Shown piece by piece: positions 19,769 through 32,700 of a stretch of DNA of 64,000 nt. Under the pieces are notes generated by a model. The model made no database searches and was not told where the DNA came from. It was given only the letters and a program-made list of their open reading frames with translations. Source of the DNA: Viola odorata (lineage: Eukaryota > Streptophyta > Magnoliopsida > Malpighiales > Violaceae); the NCBI GenBank assembly GCA_963691705.1, contig OY829544.1, forward strand, positions 8,873,501 through 8,937,500, read 5' to 3'. Position 1 is the first letter of the stretch. Each line of letters begins with the position of its first letter. Position numbers and translations under genes: made by a program.

Positions 19769-21623
19769 TACAATAATTAGATTACGATTAAAAAAATCAA
19801 TAAATAAAAATTAGATCCTTGTTTGACCATGTGTCATTGCATGATAGGTCACAATCGGTGGTTAGGAATTATAAAAATGATTTAATTTAATATGGTTACT
19901 CATATTTATATTCTAACTTTTTAAAATTATAGGGCGTCCTGTTTTATTCGTTTTAGTCAACGACTCAACTTGGAGGCTATAGCCTATATGTCTTTCTTGA
20001 CAAGATATATGAAATATATATTAAAAGAACTATACGACAAGATAAGGTTTTCTTAGTCGTAAAATTCCCTTTTATTTAATTTTTAATTTGAATATAATTT
20101 TGTCCTAGTTTCGTTTTTTCCTAACTCAATTCCGTACTAGACAAACCGTGATTTCACTTGGCAAATGAAACTGCATGCAGTCCGTAATCAACTCAATGAT
20201 TAATTAGGTCGTTTTTACTACTCCTAATAGGGTTCGGTTCCGATTCGAATTTGAATTCGAACTTTTTTTATGAAAAAACCAACTGCATGTAGTTGTTAGT
20301 TACGTTAACTTAATGAAAATTTTGAATTAAATCAAGAATCCATATAATAAAGAAATAGAAAATTAAAAATTAAAAGTTTTAAAAAAATCAGATAATTGTT
20401 CCTATAATTTGTTGAAGTAGGTTGGATTTGTTTGCACACAAGCAAAAGGACGAATAATTTTGCATAATTGGAGTGGATAAGCAGAATAATAATAATTATA
20501 GTTAATTCAATTGGGTTACTTGCAACTAAAAACAAAAATAAATAAATAAAATGGCCACAAAAGGACATTGGAATTTGGTATTACCCGGAAAAAAATAAGT
20601 AATAATATTATAATGAGAATTAATCCGAATGCAAATTGGTTTACGTGGGGAATGACAAGTTTTTGTAGGGACTCCATTGACTTTGTAACAGCAATTCAAA
20701 GTACAAAAATTAGCTCATACTAATAAATAGTAATTCAACCGCTCACTTTCTGCTATGATGAGAGCTAACACACTATACCAAAGCAAACCCAAACAAAGAT
20801 TCAGGTAACTACTGTATCTGCTTCCATATCTTTTTCTTACTCCATCAAAACAAACCAACCCTATCAATTTTGTTTCGATAATACGTCAATTGTATCTAGA
20901 ATATCATTCACCGATAACGTAAAGTATGGATATTTTATATATAAAGTGATTTATTTTGTGAGAGGCAATATGATAGTACTTTATATGGTAAGCGAACAAT
21001 CGAATGAATAAAACCTCCTGACCCAGTTCACAAGTTTTTTAAGAACTTTTACTGGTTTTTTTTACCAGTAAAATGATCTTTGACTTTTGTTTAGACTGTA
21101 GTAGGGCTATTGGTTTCTCTTCTCTTTCTGACCCTGTTTGACTAATTTTCTCTGCTTCCTCCGCCGCCTTCATTTAAGACTTTGCCTCCCAATTCTCATT
21201 TATGGGATTTGATCACCATATCTGACAAAAATCTGCTCTCACTTATCTCTTCTCCTCACCATTTTAAGGCCAACCCTGCAAGAAAGAACCAGTTTTTTTC
21301 CCCAACCAACTCTGTTTCCTCTGCTTAATTGCATTGCTTCAAGAACCAATACGGCTCCATGCACCATCTCACATGGCTGCTTCTTCTGCTTCATCTTTTA
21401 CTGAAACCACGCGTCTTCTCTCCTCCCAAGACCACCTATCATTGCCACCAATAGCACCAACTTAATCCTCACAGTCAACTTAATGCCACACCCCTGCCTC
21501 ACCAAAAAAAACAAAACCCCATGCAAATTGCAATTAATCCCTTCATAAAGATTTAATCTTTTATATCCAGACTCACTTTTCTTCCTTCCAAAGCATCCAT
21601 CTGTAGAAAAGAAAATACAAGAA
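19769..21623. other. Spacer and upstream region of the receptor kinase
   Basis: AT-rich DNA, becoming C/T-rich from about 21100. The pyrimidine-rich, ATG-poor stretch at 21250-21623 is probably the promoter-proximal region and 5' UTR of the receptor kinase. No other gene is supported; the frame at 20332-20568 (minus) is low-complexity. Confidence 0.5.
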
Positions 21624-24600
21624 ATGGCATTGGCAAAACAAGTTTTGTCTTGTCTGGTTCTTTGTGTTATGCTCTGTTTTTTGTCTTTCTCTGTTTATGC
21701 CCAAAATAGAGACTTCCCAGTTCTTTTGGAGGTGAAGAGATCATTTGTTGTGGAAAACCCAGAAAATGCTCTTGTTGATTGGAATGAAACCAACCCAACT
21801 TTCTGCAACTGGACAGGGATCACTTGTGGGTTGAACTCGGTTGATGGCTCAGTTCAAGTGGTGAGTCTAAACCTATCTAACTCGTCCCTTTCCGGGTCAA
21901 TACCTCCTTCACTCAGTAACTTAAAAAACCTGCTTCACCTTGATCTTTCCTCCAATTCCCTAATGGGTCCCATCCCAACTACCCTCTCAAAGCTTGGATC
22001 TTTGGAATCTTTGCTTCTGTTCTCAAACCAACTCAGTGGTCAAATCCCAACTCAACTCGGTGAGCTCAAGAATCTTACTGTTCTGAGAATTGGCGATAAT
22101 GAGCTCACAGGACCAATCCCTGCTTCCTTAGGAAATCTTTCCAACTTGGTTACTCTTGGTCTAGCTTCTTGCATGCTAACTGGTCCAATCCCTCCTCAAC
22201 TTGGCCAGCTTAGTTTGGTTGAGAACTTGGTTCTGCAGCAAAATCAGCTTGAAGGAAGTATTCCTTCTGAGTTAGGGAATTGTTCAAGCCTCACTGTCTT
22301 CACAGCAGCTCTCAACAACTTAAATGGATCGATACCAAGGGAATTGGGCCGTCTGCAGAATCTAGTAACTCTAAATTTAGCCAACAATAGTCTCTCTGGA
22401 GAAATCCCAAGTCAAATTGGTGAGCTGGGTCAGCTTCTTTACCTGAATTTTATGGGGAATCAGCTAGAGGGTCAGATTCCACCGTCATTAGGAAAACTTG
22501 GGAATCTGCAGAACCTTGATTTATCTCAGAACAAGCTCACTGGTGGGATTCCTGAGGAATTGGGCAACATGGGTCAGCTTGTTTTCATGGTTTTAGCTGA
22601 CAACAATGTTTCTGGTGTCATACCAAGGAACTTATGTTCAAATGCAAGCAGTCTGGAAAGTTTGATTCTTTCAGAAATGGACCTTTCTGGTCCAATCCCA
22701 AAGGAGTTGAGTCTGTGTTCATCATTGAAACAATTGGATTTGTCCAACAACACCCTTAATGGATCTATACCAGATGAAATTTTCCTAATGGGTGGATTAA
22801 CTCACCTCTATCTCCACAACAATAGCTTGGTGGGTTCAATTCCTCCTCTCATTGCAAACCTCAGCAACCTGTTGGAACTTGCCCTGTACCACAACAATTT
22901 GGGAGGTGGCCTGCCGAAAGAGTTTGGAATGCTTGCTAATCTTGAAGTGTTGTATCTCTATGACAATCAGTTTACTGGAGAGATTCCTATGGAGATTGGA
23001 AATTGTTCAAGCTTGCAAATGGTCGATTTCTATGGTAACCGTTTCAGTGGAGAGATTCCTGTTGCTATTGGGAGGCTGAAGGGACTGAATCTGCTTGATT
23101 TGAGGCAAAATGAGCTTCAGGGTGAGATTCCCGCCAGTTTGGGTGACTGTCACCAACTAACTATTCTGGACTTGGCAGATAATCATCTCTCCGGTGGGAT
23201 TCCTGCGACGTTCGGGTTCCTGGGGGCTATGGAACAGCTCATGCTTTACAACAATTCTCTTGAAGGTAATATTCCTGTTACACTTGCAAGTTTAAGAAAC
23301 CTTACCAGAATCAACTTCTCCAAAAACAGACTAAATGGTAGTATCGCTCCACTTCGTAGCTCGAGTTCGTTTCTTTCGTTTGATGTGACCGATAATGCAT
23401 TTGACAGTGAGATTCCTTCTGAGTTAGGGAATTCACCGTCTCTCGAAAGATTGAGATTAGGGAACAACCAGTTTACTGGAAAAATCCCATGGACTCTTGG
23501 TAAAATTCGCGAGCTGTCATTGTTAGACATTTCAGGAAATTTGCTCACAGGACCCGTACCAGAACAGCTTATGCTGTGCAACAAATTGACCCACATTGAT
23601 CTTAACAACAATCTTCTTTCCGGGCCTATACCATTTTGGCTTGGAAGTTTGCCCCAGTTAGGCGAGCTTAAGCTTTCGTCCAATCAGTTCACCGGATCGC
23701 TTCCTCCACGGCTGTTCAATTGTTCCAAACTGCTAGTGCTTTCACTTGATGGCAATTCCTTGAATGGAACTGTTCCTCTCGAGATTGGTAATCTGGAATC
23801 GCTAAATGTCCTCAGACTCAACCAGAATCAATTATCTGGTTCAATTCCAGTGGCCCTGGGTAACCTGAGCAAGCTCTATGAGCTTCGGCTTTCTCATAAC
23901 AGCTTCAGTGATGAAATACCATTTGAAATTGGACAGCTTCAGAATCTTCAAACCAGTTTAGACCTCAGCTACAACAATCTCACTGGCCAAATCCCAGCTT
24001 CTATCGGAACCCTGTCGAAACTTGAAGAACTTGATTTGTCCCACAATCAGCTTTTTGGAGACATTCCTCGCCAAATCAGCGAGATGAGCAGCCTTGGCAA
24101 GCTTGATCTCTCATTCAACAATCTGCAAGGCAAATTAGGCAAACAATACTCGCAATGGCCAGCTGAAGCATTTGAAGGAAACCAGCTTCTTTGCGGGATC
24201 CCTCTTAATAGCAGCTGCAGCAGTGGATCCGGTAACCAGCAGTCGCGCCTAAGTGAATCTTCTGTGGTGGCTATCTCTGCAGTTACCTCCTTGGCTGCAG
24301 TTGCACTGCTGGCGCTTGGACTTGCTATGTTCTTCAAACGAAGGCGGGAGTTCCTAAAAAAAGTGAATGAAATGAACTGCTACTCCTCTAGTTCTTCACA
24401 AGCACAGCGAAAACCGCTCTTCCTGAAAGGAGCTGCTAAGAGAGATTTCACATGGGATGAGCTCATGAAAGCCACCAATAACCTGAGTGAGGAGTTCATC
24501 ATTGGCTCGGGTGGGTCCGGAACCATCTACCGAGCGGAACTGCAAAGTGGTGAAAGAGTGGCTATAAAGAGGATTTTATGGAAAGACGAGTTTCTTCTTA

Positions 24601-25474
24601 ACAAAAGTTTCGTAAGAGAAGTGAAGACTCTTGGTAGGGTAAGGCACAGGCGTCTCGTGAAGTTGTTGGGGTATTGCAGCAACAGAGGAGCGGGTTCGAA
24701 TCTCTTGATATATGAGTACATGGAGAACGGTAGTGTGTGGGATTGGCTTCATGACCGGCCGGTGAACGGCAAAAAGAAGGAAACTTTTGAATGGGAGACC
24801 AGGTTGGGAATTGCTGTGGGATTGGCTCAAGGTGTTGAGTACCTCCACCATGACTGTGTGCCGAAGATAGTCCACAGAGATATCAAATCAAGCAATGTAT
24901 TGCTGGATTCGAACATGGAGGCACACTTGGGTGATTTCGGTCTGGCGAAAGCTCTTGCAGAGAATTATGACTCCAACACAGAGTCAAATTCATGGTTTGC
25001 TGGCTCATACGGTTACATAGCCCCAGGTATTGTTGCAGTTTCTGATACGAAATAGGTTTGCTACGAACTCTCCAACATATAGTAACATCCTTTTATTGTT
25101 GTTTTTCAGAGTATGCATATTCATTCAAGGCGACGGAGAAGAGTGATGTTTATAGCATGGGGATTGTGCTGATGGAACTTGTAACTGGGAGAATGCCAAC
25201 TGATTCGAGTTATGGTGTTGACGTGGACATGGTGAGGTGGGTGGAGAAGCATATCGAAACGGAAGGATCTGCTCGGGAAGTGTTGATAGATCCAGCGTTG
25301 ATGCCACTTCTACCTCGCGAAGAATGTTCCGCGTATCAAGTGCTTGAAATAGCACTGCAGTGCACAAGAACTGCCCCACAACAGAGGCCTTCTGCCCGTC
25401 AGGCGTGTGATCTCCTCCTGCATTTGCTCAACAGTAGGATTGCTGATTTTGAGAAGATGAACATTGACCCTTGA
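21624..25474 (+). CDS. LRR receptor-like serine/threonine kinase, GSO1/GSO2-like
   Basis: Two exons (21624-25026, 25110-25474) encode 1,255 residues, close to GSO1. The protein has a signal peptide (residues 1-26), an LRR N-terminal cap with WNETNPTFCNWTGITC, about 30 leucine-rich repeats, a transmembrane segment near residues 882-905 and a cytoplasmic kinase. The kinase has the glycine loop IGSGGSGTIY, VAIKRI lysine, HRDIKSSNVLLD, DFGLAK and, across the intron, GYIAPEY. It is therefore an RD kinase with all catalytic residues. Arabidopsis GSO1/GSO2 bind CIF/TWS sulfated peptides and control Casparian strip integrity and embryo cuticle. The intron between P and E of APEY matches close relatives (CCCCAG|gtattg, tttcag|AGTAT). 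Orthology versus another subfamily XI member rests on overall pattern. Confidence 0.93.
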
Positions 25475-25604
25475 TTATGCATGAGTAGGGACATTCATTT
25501 GTAATAAGTGTTTTTGTGTTTTGTAATCAAATCAAAAGAGATCATTGTTCTGTTTTGTACATCACGGCAAACACTGATCTCATACTAGTTTTTCATTTTG
25601 ATTA

Positions 25605-25976
25605 GGGGTAATAGTATTTTACACCCTTGTACTATCGCCGAAAAACAGATACCTCCCCTGTACTTTAAAACGTCCATGACACCCCCCTGAACTAATGTTC
25701 CCGTGCAAAAAGGTTTTTAATGCACATTTTTACAATTCTAAAAAATTCTAAAAATTCTAAAAAAAATGTAAAAATTCTAAAAAAAATATAATTAACCTAA
25801 TGTATAAGAAACATTGTAAAAAATTTCAAAAATTCACAAAAAAATGTAATTAATTATGGACAGAAGGACCTTTTTGTCCGAAAACAATAGTCCGGGGGGT
25901 GTCATGGACGTTTTAAAGTACAGGGGAGGTATCTGTTTTTCGGCGATAGTACAGGGGTGTAAAATACTATTACCCC
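25605..25976. mobile_element. MULE-type MITE with long terminal inverted repeats
   Basis: This 372-bp element starts GGGGTAATAGTATTTTACAC and ends with the inverse. The arms match for about 83 bp with one mismatch and more loosely to about 110 bp. A perfect 9-bp duplication TTTTGATTA flanks it at 25596-25604 and 25977-25985. Nine-bp duplications and long arms are typical of Mutator-like elements. There is no coding capacity. It lies 130 bp downstream of the receptor kinase stop, probably at or just beyond its 3' UTR. Confidence 0.9.
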
Positions 25977-26364
25977 TTTTGATTATGCTCCTTGTGCAAG
26001 TTTTTTTGTATTTCGTCTTTTTTTTTGTTTTTGATTTACAAAGGTTTGAGCTGGTAACCTCTTATAAGTATCACAGAACCAGGACCTAGTAATATCAATA
26101 CTTTTGCATAAGAGGTGTGACTAGATGAAAGAATGTATAGCTGGAGAGATTGTTTGTGACCAATTATTATTGGTTGTGAAATCTTATAACATCGGGTAAG
26201 CACAGTAGTTATCTTAGGAAAAGGTCTAATAACATTACAAACATGCAAGGGAAGCAAAAATGCAAGAACTGTCTACAGCTCATGATCAATATGATCTGCG
26301 GCCACTCTCAACTGGAAACAGAAACAGACGATGTTGAAGGACTTCAAATCCATCACCAAAAGCA
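25977..26364. other. Convergent spacer
   Basis: The region between the MITE and the last exon of the minus-strand gene. It probably includes that gene's 3' UTR (about 26200-26364). No other feature was seen. Confidence 0.5.
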
Positions 26365-28062
26365 CTACTCATCATCTTGATCTGCAATACAAATCATAAT
26401 TAAATGGAGAAAATGATAAAATGGTATATATCAAGAGTAAACTGTAATGAATTGATAACAAGATAAAATTCTGGTGAGCTGAATGCGTGTGAGTTGTGTG
26501 CATGTATGCGCGTAAACAATGCAAGCCAGCATCAGCAACACAGTAGGCCAGACATAGGATTCTGTACAGCAGAACAAGGACCTTGGAAGGAAATGGACAA
26601 GAGGTGAAGATTGTAAATGTAAGAAGTGAAGATGTTTAAGACGACCTTCATACTCACAGACACTACAAAGATACAGCGAATGAAGGAGAGAAAACTATGA
26701 TATCCTTAAATAACAATAATCAGTTTAAGAACCTCATGGAACTTGCCGTTTGCTCTAAACACTAACCTTATTCCTGGTAGGGCTTCAAACAAAAACCAAT
26801 TAAACTCTTCCTAAACTAGGATAAACTCCACAAGATAACTTTCACATGGGGTATCTTTCTCTTTTTATTTGCAATTTCTTTTCCTTCTGGCCAGGTGAGA
26901 AGCTAAAAGAAATAAGCAATGAAAGAAATATTTTATTAAAGAACCAGTTTCCCTACAACTTAGCCAAGTTAAACTGCAAGATGACCATAAAACATTACAC
27001 CACAACCATGGCAAAAATACTGAGAGATTTATAGTTTTGGTCTATCCAAACAATTCAAAGAATCACACCTGACTGAAGAAAACTCCTTAAACAATATTGG
27101 CTAGGTATCTGTATCACATTAAATCCATTTCAATCTCGGGCACGTTAGAATATTGGGGTAGATTTTGTGTGCAAACCTATATAGGAGGTAACAAGAAGTT
27201 ATTCTAAAGAACCAAAAGATAAGTATAGCGACTATCTTGCAAGTTCCTAATGCTAACATTGCCAACTTTCCTTATCTTTGCTTACCACTTTCAAATGTCT
27301 AGTATACCTTCAAAAACAATGTTGTGAACTAAAATGATAATTATCACAGTCAAAGACTAAATCTTCCCAGTTATCCAGTACAGAATAAGTGAGGCTGAAA
27401 CAAGTATCAAAATCTTCCTAGTTAAATTGTCAAGAACTATGCCACTCCCACTACCTAATAAACCCTAAATCAACAACTTTCACATTCTTTTCCACAGTTT
27501 CTCTCCTTTTCTATATGTTTTATCCAACTCTCCACCTCTCTTTTTCCACATGTACCCACACATGGCTCTTTCTCATCTTAGAGAACAATGACTGGTGCCA
27601 GGTTTTGTTTCGAAACTGGGAAGCTAAAGACATACATTAACCTACAGACAGAAACCCCCAACTAAATGGATTGATGTAAAATTGAAAGGGGCATAAAGGT
27701 AAAGAGAGAGAGGGGCACCAAAGTAGCGCCGCTCGTTGGCTTCCTTCGCCTTTTGGAGCATCTTATCGAGGTCTACTTGCAGTTGAGCGTCCCATTTCAC
27801 GAGCTGGTTCACGAACACTGCCCCTAATCCCATACCCAGCAGATGCTCCCATGGATCTATCAATTCAACATCATCAAACCCATTATGTCCTGATTTCAGA
27901 AAAGAAAGCAACCAAGACGGAAACAAAAGGAAAGGAAGGAAGAAGAAGACATGGCCGGTTCTTGAACTTACGGCGCATGTAAGGTAGCTTGCGGAGGGCA
28001 TTAGAGTACATCTGGGTGCCCAGACCCAGCAAGGCTCCGACCGCAGTTGAAGTCAGTGGCAT
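26365..28062 (-). CDS. Small conserved plant protein, probably mitochondrial (complex I ESSS/NDUFB11-like)
   Basis: Three exons were built: 28062-27972, 27856-27719 and a 17-nt last exon 26381-26365. They give 81 residues: MPLTSTAVGALLGLGTQMYS at the start, then RKLPYMRHPWEHLLGMGLGA, then VKWDAQLQ and an end of NERRYFDQDDE. Phases agree (ATGCGCC|gtaag to gatag|AT; CTTTG|gtgcc to gcag|AT). The Gly/Ala/Leu-rich stretch around residues 36-48 could cross a membrane. I recall this as a very conserved plant family annotated in Arabidopsis as an ESSS-like subunit of NADH:ubiquinone oxidoreductase; the name is from memory and less certain than the gene. Four TGGGCY motifs upstream fit a nuclear gene for a mitochondrial protein. 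Ignoring the splice sites would give a longer, wrong C-terminus. Confidence 0.82.
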
Positions 28063-28231
28063 CTTCTCTCTCGCTCTGTTACAAGATCCTCTGCTTCTTC
28101 TTCCTTCACTCCTCAGTCCAACTCCGGTTTATTTCGGGTTTTTTCATTTTTATGTTTTTTCCTTTTTGATTTTGCATCGACATTGAAACGCGCAGAATTC
28201 TACCACGTGTCTGGAGTGATTAGGTAGATTT

Positions 28232-28325
28232 TGGGCTTGATGGGTTTTCTACATTTTTTTTCAATTCCTTCCCACCGTAAGGGAGCCCAATATGAAGCCC
28301 AATGCTTATTTATAGTGGATGGGCC
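28232..28325 (-). promoter_or_regulatory. Cluster of four site II (TGGGCY) elements
   Basis: TGGGCT at 28232-28237, AGCCCA at 28284-28289 and 28296-28301, and TGGGCC at 28320-28325 lie 170-265 bp upstream of the ATG at 28062. A G-box core CACGTG is at 28204-28209. Site II motifs bind TCP factors and are enriched in plant promoters of oxidative-phosphorylation and ribosomal genes. Confidence 0.65.
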
Positions 28326-28368
28326 TTCTCCTCCAAAGACATTTGTTACGGAATTGAGGAAGTAGAAG

Positions 28369-28410
28369 TTTTTCTTTTCTTTTCTTTTCTTTTCTTTTCT
28401 TTTCTTTTCC
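28369..28410. repeat. Microsatellite (TTTTC)n
   Basis: About eight uninterrupted copies of the pentamer TTTTC. Confidence 0.9.
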
Positions 28411-29710
28411 ATTTAAGGTTTGTTTCTATAATTAGAATAAGGGAATGTGCTAAAATTGCTGTACTCCTATAATTGAGATAATGCCTACATATCAAAGTTA
28501 CATTTTACAGGGTAGAGTATCAGTATATTGATCCGTAAGTTTATAGCTCATTGATATTTTTTATAAAGTAAGTAAGATAAAATCTCAAGTTCGAGTCTCT
28601 GATATTAAAATATATATAGATTCTAATTAAGCAACTTATAATAGTGACGGTTGTGTGTACCATAAAGATTATCTATCAATAATAAAATAGTTTTTCTTGA
28701 AGATTATCTTCAATAAGTTTGGGGTAGGTGAATCCTCCTTGTCTTCCGAAAACTATTTTAGAGATATGAGTTGAAGGTTACCAAAATTAAGGACGTTAAA
28801 TGCCCCAAATCAAGCTTAATAACACCCAAAAATAAAAATAATTAGGAAACATAATTACTTAGTAATTAGATATACTTAAAATGAGTCAACGTCAAAGAAT
28901 TAAAATGGGTTTTCATTTTTAATTTCCACCTTTTAATACGCTCTTTTAAAGACAATGATTTTTGCTTTCCTCCTAAACTTAATTTCATGGACCTACCAAA
29001 AAACAACGGCTAAAAACCCCAACGTCTCTTCTCTCTCTCCTTTTCTCCCACCAAACCAAAAATAAAAAACCATCTCCTCTGTTTTTCCTCTCCCTTGGTT
29101 TTATTACACATGAAGTTTCCTAACTATCTCATGATTTGATCATCAAAACAGAAGAAAAAAACAAGAAAAACCCTAAATTTGTTTCCATCAATCCATCCAT
29201 AAACAGTTTTCTTGAATCACATCTTGCCACCTACCTCTCCCCTGTTCTTTCTGTTTTCCTTTTTTTCCATTCCTCTGTTTTTTTTTGTTTTTGCTTACTC
29301 TATTTGAGGCAATACAACAGGAAATGGCGTTTGGTTTTAGCATCTCTTTCTCTGTCAATATGTTAGCAGAATCCGAAAAATAGGAAATGCAAAACTGGAC
29401 GTTACCTATATTCTTGGCGGCCATTAACTTTACTAGCCACTGACAAAAACACCATTGATTCCTCTGTTTCCGCTCCTCTGTTTCCTTTCTGTTGTTTTTG
29501 GAAACCAGTTCTAAAAAAGGAGGAGATCCATTGGTCGAGACCAACCCGCCTCCACGAACTTTTTTAGATTATTCTGACAAAATGGGTTCTTCTTCTTCTT
29601 CCTCGTACAGAATGTCATGCGAGAAACAGAAGCCATTTGGTCTATAGCATTAGTTTTTTCTTTCTTTTCCTTTTAAAATCTTCATGTTCAAGTTTGATTA
29701 GTTGAAGAAA
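28411..29710. other. Shared upstream spacer and 5' leader of the RING gene
   Basis: AT-rich to about 29000, then C/T-rich (CTCTTCTCTCTCTCC) with CCAAACC and TCTTCTTCTTCTTCC tracts. The pyrimidine-rich part at 29020-29710 is probably the promoter and a long, possibly intron-containing 5' UTR of the RING gene. Small frames here (29136-29366, 29188-29544) have no domain. Confidence 0.5.
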
Positions 29711-32700
29711 ATGGCGTCATCACAGGTTGAAATAGCCTCATCGTCGCCGTTTGGTTGTGTTCTTAGGGACCATAATCGGCAAGACCCATGTAGCAGGGAG
29801 AGCAATGCCAGGGCTGCTGCTGCTTTCCAGAAGAATCTCAAACAATTGGTCCGCAACCATCTCCATACCTGTATCTCTGTCTCTTCTGATTCTGCTCCTG
29901 ATGAGAACACGAGGGATGATGAAAACAATAATAAATTTGACTCCCCTCGCTGCGGCAACATTACCGAAAGAGGTAGCAGAAGTAACAATAGCAGCCATGA
30001 TACTCTGAATATGAGCAGCAAACATGCAAGAAATCTTGATCAATGGGCTGCTCGTCAGGCTCAAGAGATTGTATCGACAATTGAGAGCAAGAATGAGGAA
30101 GCAGGGCTCTCAAATTCTGCTTCAAGAACATCTCCCACACCTAAAGGTTCTCCAGGTTCAGCAACTTCTACAGAAAGCGGGAATCTTGGCGCCTCTTCTC
30201 TTGTTCAGATATGGGAGGCGAGGCTTAATCGACGACCGCTGAGACTGAAGCGATCCTCCAGCATGAACAACAACAATCAAAATTCAGTTCCAAGCACCAG
30301 CAGGACAAGTTCTGTTTCTAGCGGCAATGAAACTACAATTGAAGAACCGTTAAGAGACTCTTGTACAGCTGAACCGTCAAGAGAATCGTGTACAGCTGAA
30401 CATGCAACCATCGAAGATTCATCTGTGGATTTGGATTTTCAAACACAGAGTGAACCTTCAATACCGCCGAGCATGAGTCCGGATGGAGAGCGTGAAAGGG
30501 TCAGAATTGCAGATATCATTAGGAAGCTAACATCCGATACAAATGACAGTGAGCAGCATGGGAATAGAGTAGGTGATGGCCTATCTAGAGACCGTAGGCA
30601 AGGTTCCAGTTCGGAACAGGCAGAGCAGAAATCCTTGCAACAAGTTTTGAATACACCAAAGATAAGAGGGCGACAGGCCTTTAATGATTTACTCTCACAA
30701 ATGGAGCAAGAAAGGCAAAGAGAGATAGACCTGTTGACGGTGCGTCAAGCTGTTTCAAAGTTTAATCACCGTGGCCGCATCCAGGTGATCCCAACTTCTG
30801 CATTCAAATTGAACGAAACTCAATTCCAGTATACATTTTCATTTCAAAAGCTAAAGACATGTCCAATTTGTTATTTTCCCTTACTTGTTCCCCTAACCTG
30901 CTTTACAAACTTATACTCACTCAATGCACATGCGTTATATGCAGTCCATGCTTCGTCTAAGGTTCCTACATCGTGGTATGGCTATTCAAGATCAGCAGCG
31001 CCCACAATCAAGTCTATCAACAGCATCCACAGATACCAACCGATCACAAGGGTCGACAATCATGCATCTCAGGTATCACAATATCATAATTTGTTCTTGC
31101 TTTGACTACACAGCCAAACCAATCCAAAACTCGATTAGAAAAATTACTGTAATTTTTTTCTTTGTTCAGTCTTGGCTTACCTGTAACTGTAATCGAACAG
31201 GGAGAGATTTAATGCAGGAGTTGAGCAAGCAACAACTGCAACAGCAACAAGTGAAGTAGCCAATCATAGAAGCACAACCAAGACTGTAAATACAAGCAAT
31301 TCTTCTTCTGCCCACAATCAGCAGATCAACGATACATCTGTACAACAAACTAGGAGTGCTGAACAGATGAGTAGAATCCCAGTAGAAAACTCAGTTACAC
31401 AAACAAGTAAACTCCATGAAGATGTTCATGCAGAAAGCATTGCAAGAACTGATATCACAAACATCCAAAGTCCATATGAACACCATGAAGATGTTCAAGC
31501 AGAAAGCATTGCAAGTACTGATATTGCAAACATTCCAACTCCATGTGAATTCCATGAATATGTTCAAGCAGAAAGCATCGCAAGTATCGATATCCCATGG
31601 CAAGGGACAAACTTGGAAGGTGACATTTTTCACCCACAAGGAACCTCAGAAGCAACACCGTCATGGAATTACTGGGATGGGAATGCGATGGAAGATGGAG
31701 TTGATGACAATCAGTATTATGAGGGAATTAATTATGACTGGTTTAGCGAGATTGCTCGACCTCGAAGTTATTGGGAAGATCAGAGGCAAGCTCGGTACCT
31801 TGAGAAACTTAATACTAGCTCAGACGATGATGAGTTAAGGAAACTCCTTGAAAGGTAAAAAAAATGCGAAATTGTAGAATCCTCATCAAATAGTACAAGA
31901 AACTGATGTGATGATAAACTTCCAAATGCAGAAGAACAGTTTCGAATTTTTTAGGCAGTGACATGAGGGTGAAAATTGACCAATTGATGCTTTGCCGTTC
32001 ACAACAAGAAGTGGATCAGGATGAAGGGCTAGGGGAGTGCAGCCAGGAGCAGATGGGACAGTTGATGCTGTCTTACTTCAAAAGGCACTTGCACCCAGCA
32101 AGCAACGAAGAAGAACAACAAGTAGTGCATGATGGAGGAGAAGCAGGGGAGGTGGAGGAAGAGCAAGAATCACAACAAGAGCTGGGAAGCCCAGAAAGTC
32201 ACCAATATCTTGAAGCAACTGATGATTTCTATCAGTCCTCACCTAGAATGCATACCCCACCAGCAGTCAGGTCATGGAATTACAGACATGATCGTGAAAT
32301 CCCTGATCATTCAGAAAATATTCCAACCATACCTCCTTGCCCCCCTATGCCATCTCCAGATATCAGACGTGATCATAGGCGATTCTCTCCACCAAGAAGC
32401 CATTCATCATTTGTGAGTTCTTTCATAAAGTGCTTCAGAACTATGTTTGTCTTTTTACATCCTCAAATAAATTTCAGATTACTAAAAATGCTGCACTGGC
32501 AGGAAATGGAACTGGTGTATGATCTAAAGGGGCATATGGAGCAACTCCAGCACGAAATGTCCGAGCTCCGAAGATCAATAATGACTTGCATGGAGATGCA
32601 AGTGAGTTTGCAAAAATGCATAAAGCAGGAAGTCCATCAAGGTGATCAATCTAAGGAAACTAATGTTTTAGCTTCTCTAGCACCATAACTAATGAAAAGT

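Noticed and set aside
24680..24705. GGTTCGAATC, like a tRNA B box
   Set aside because: It lies inside the kinase-coding exon; no A box or cloverleaf.
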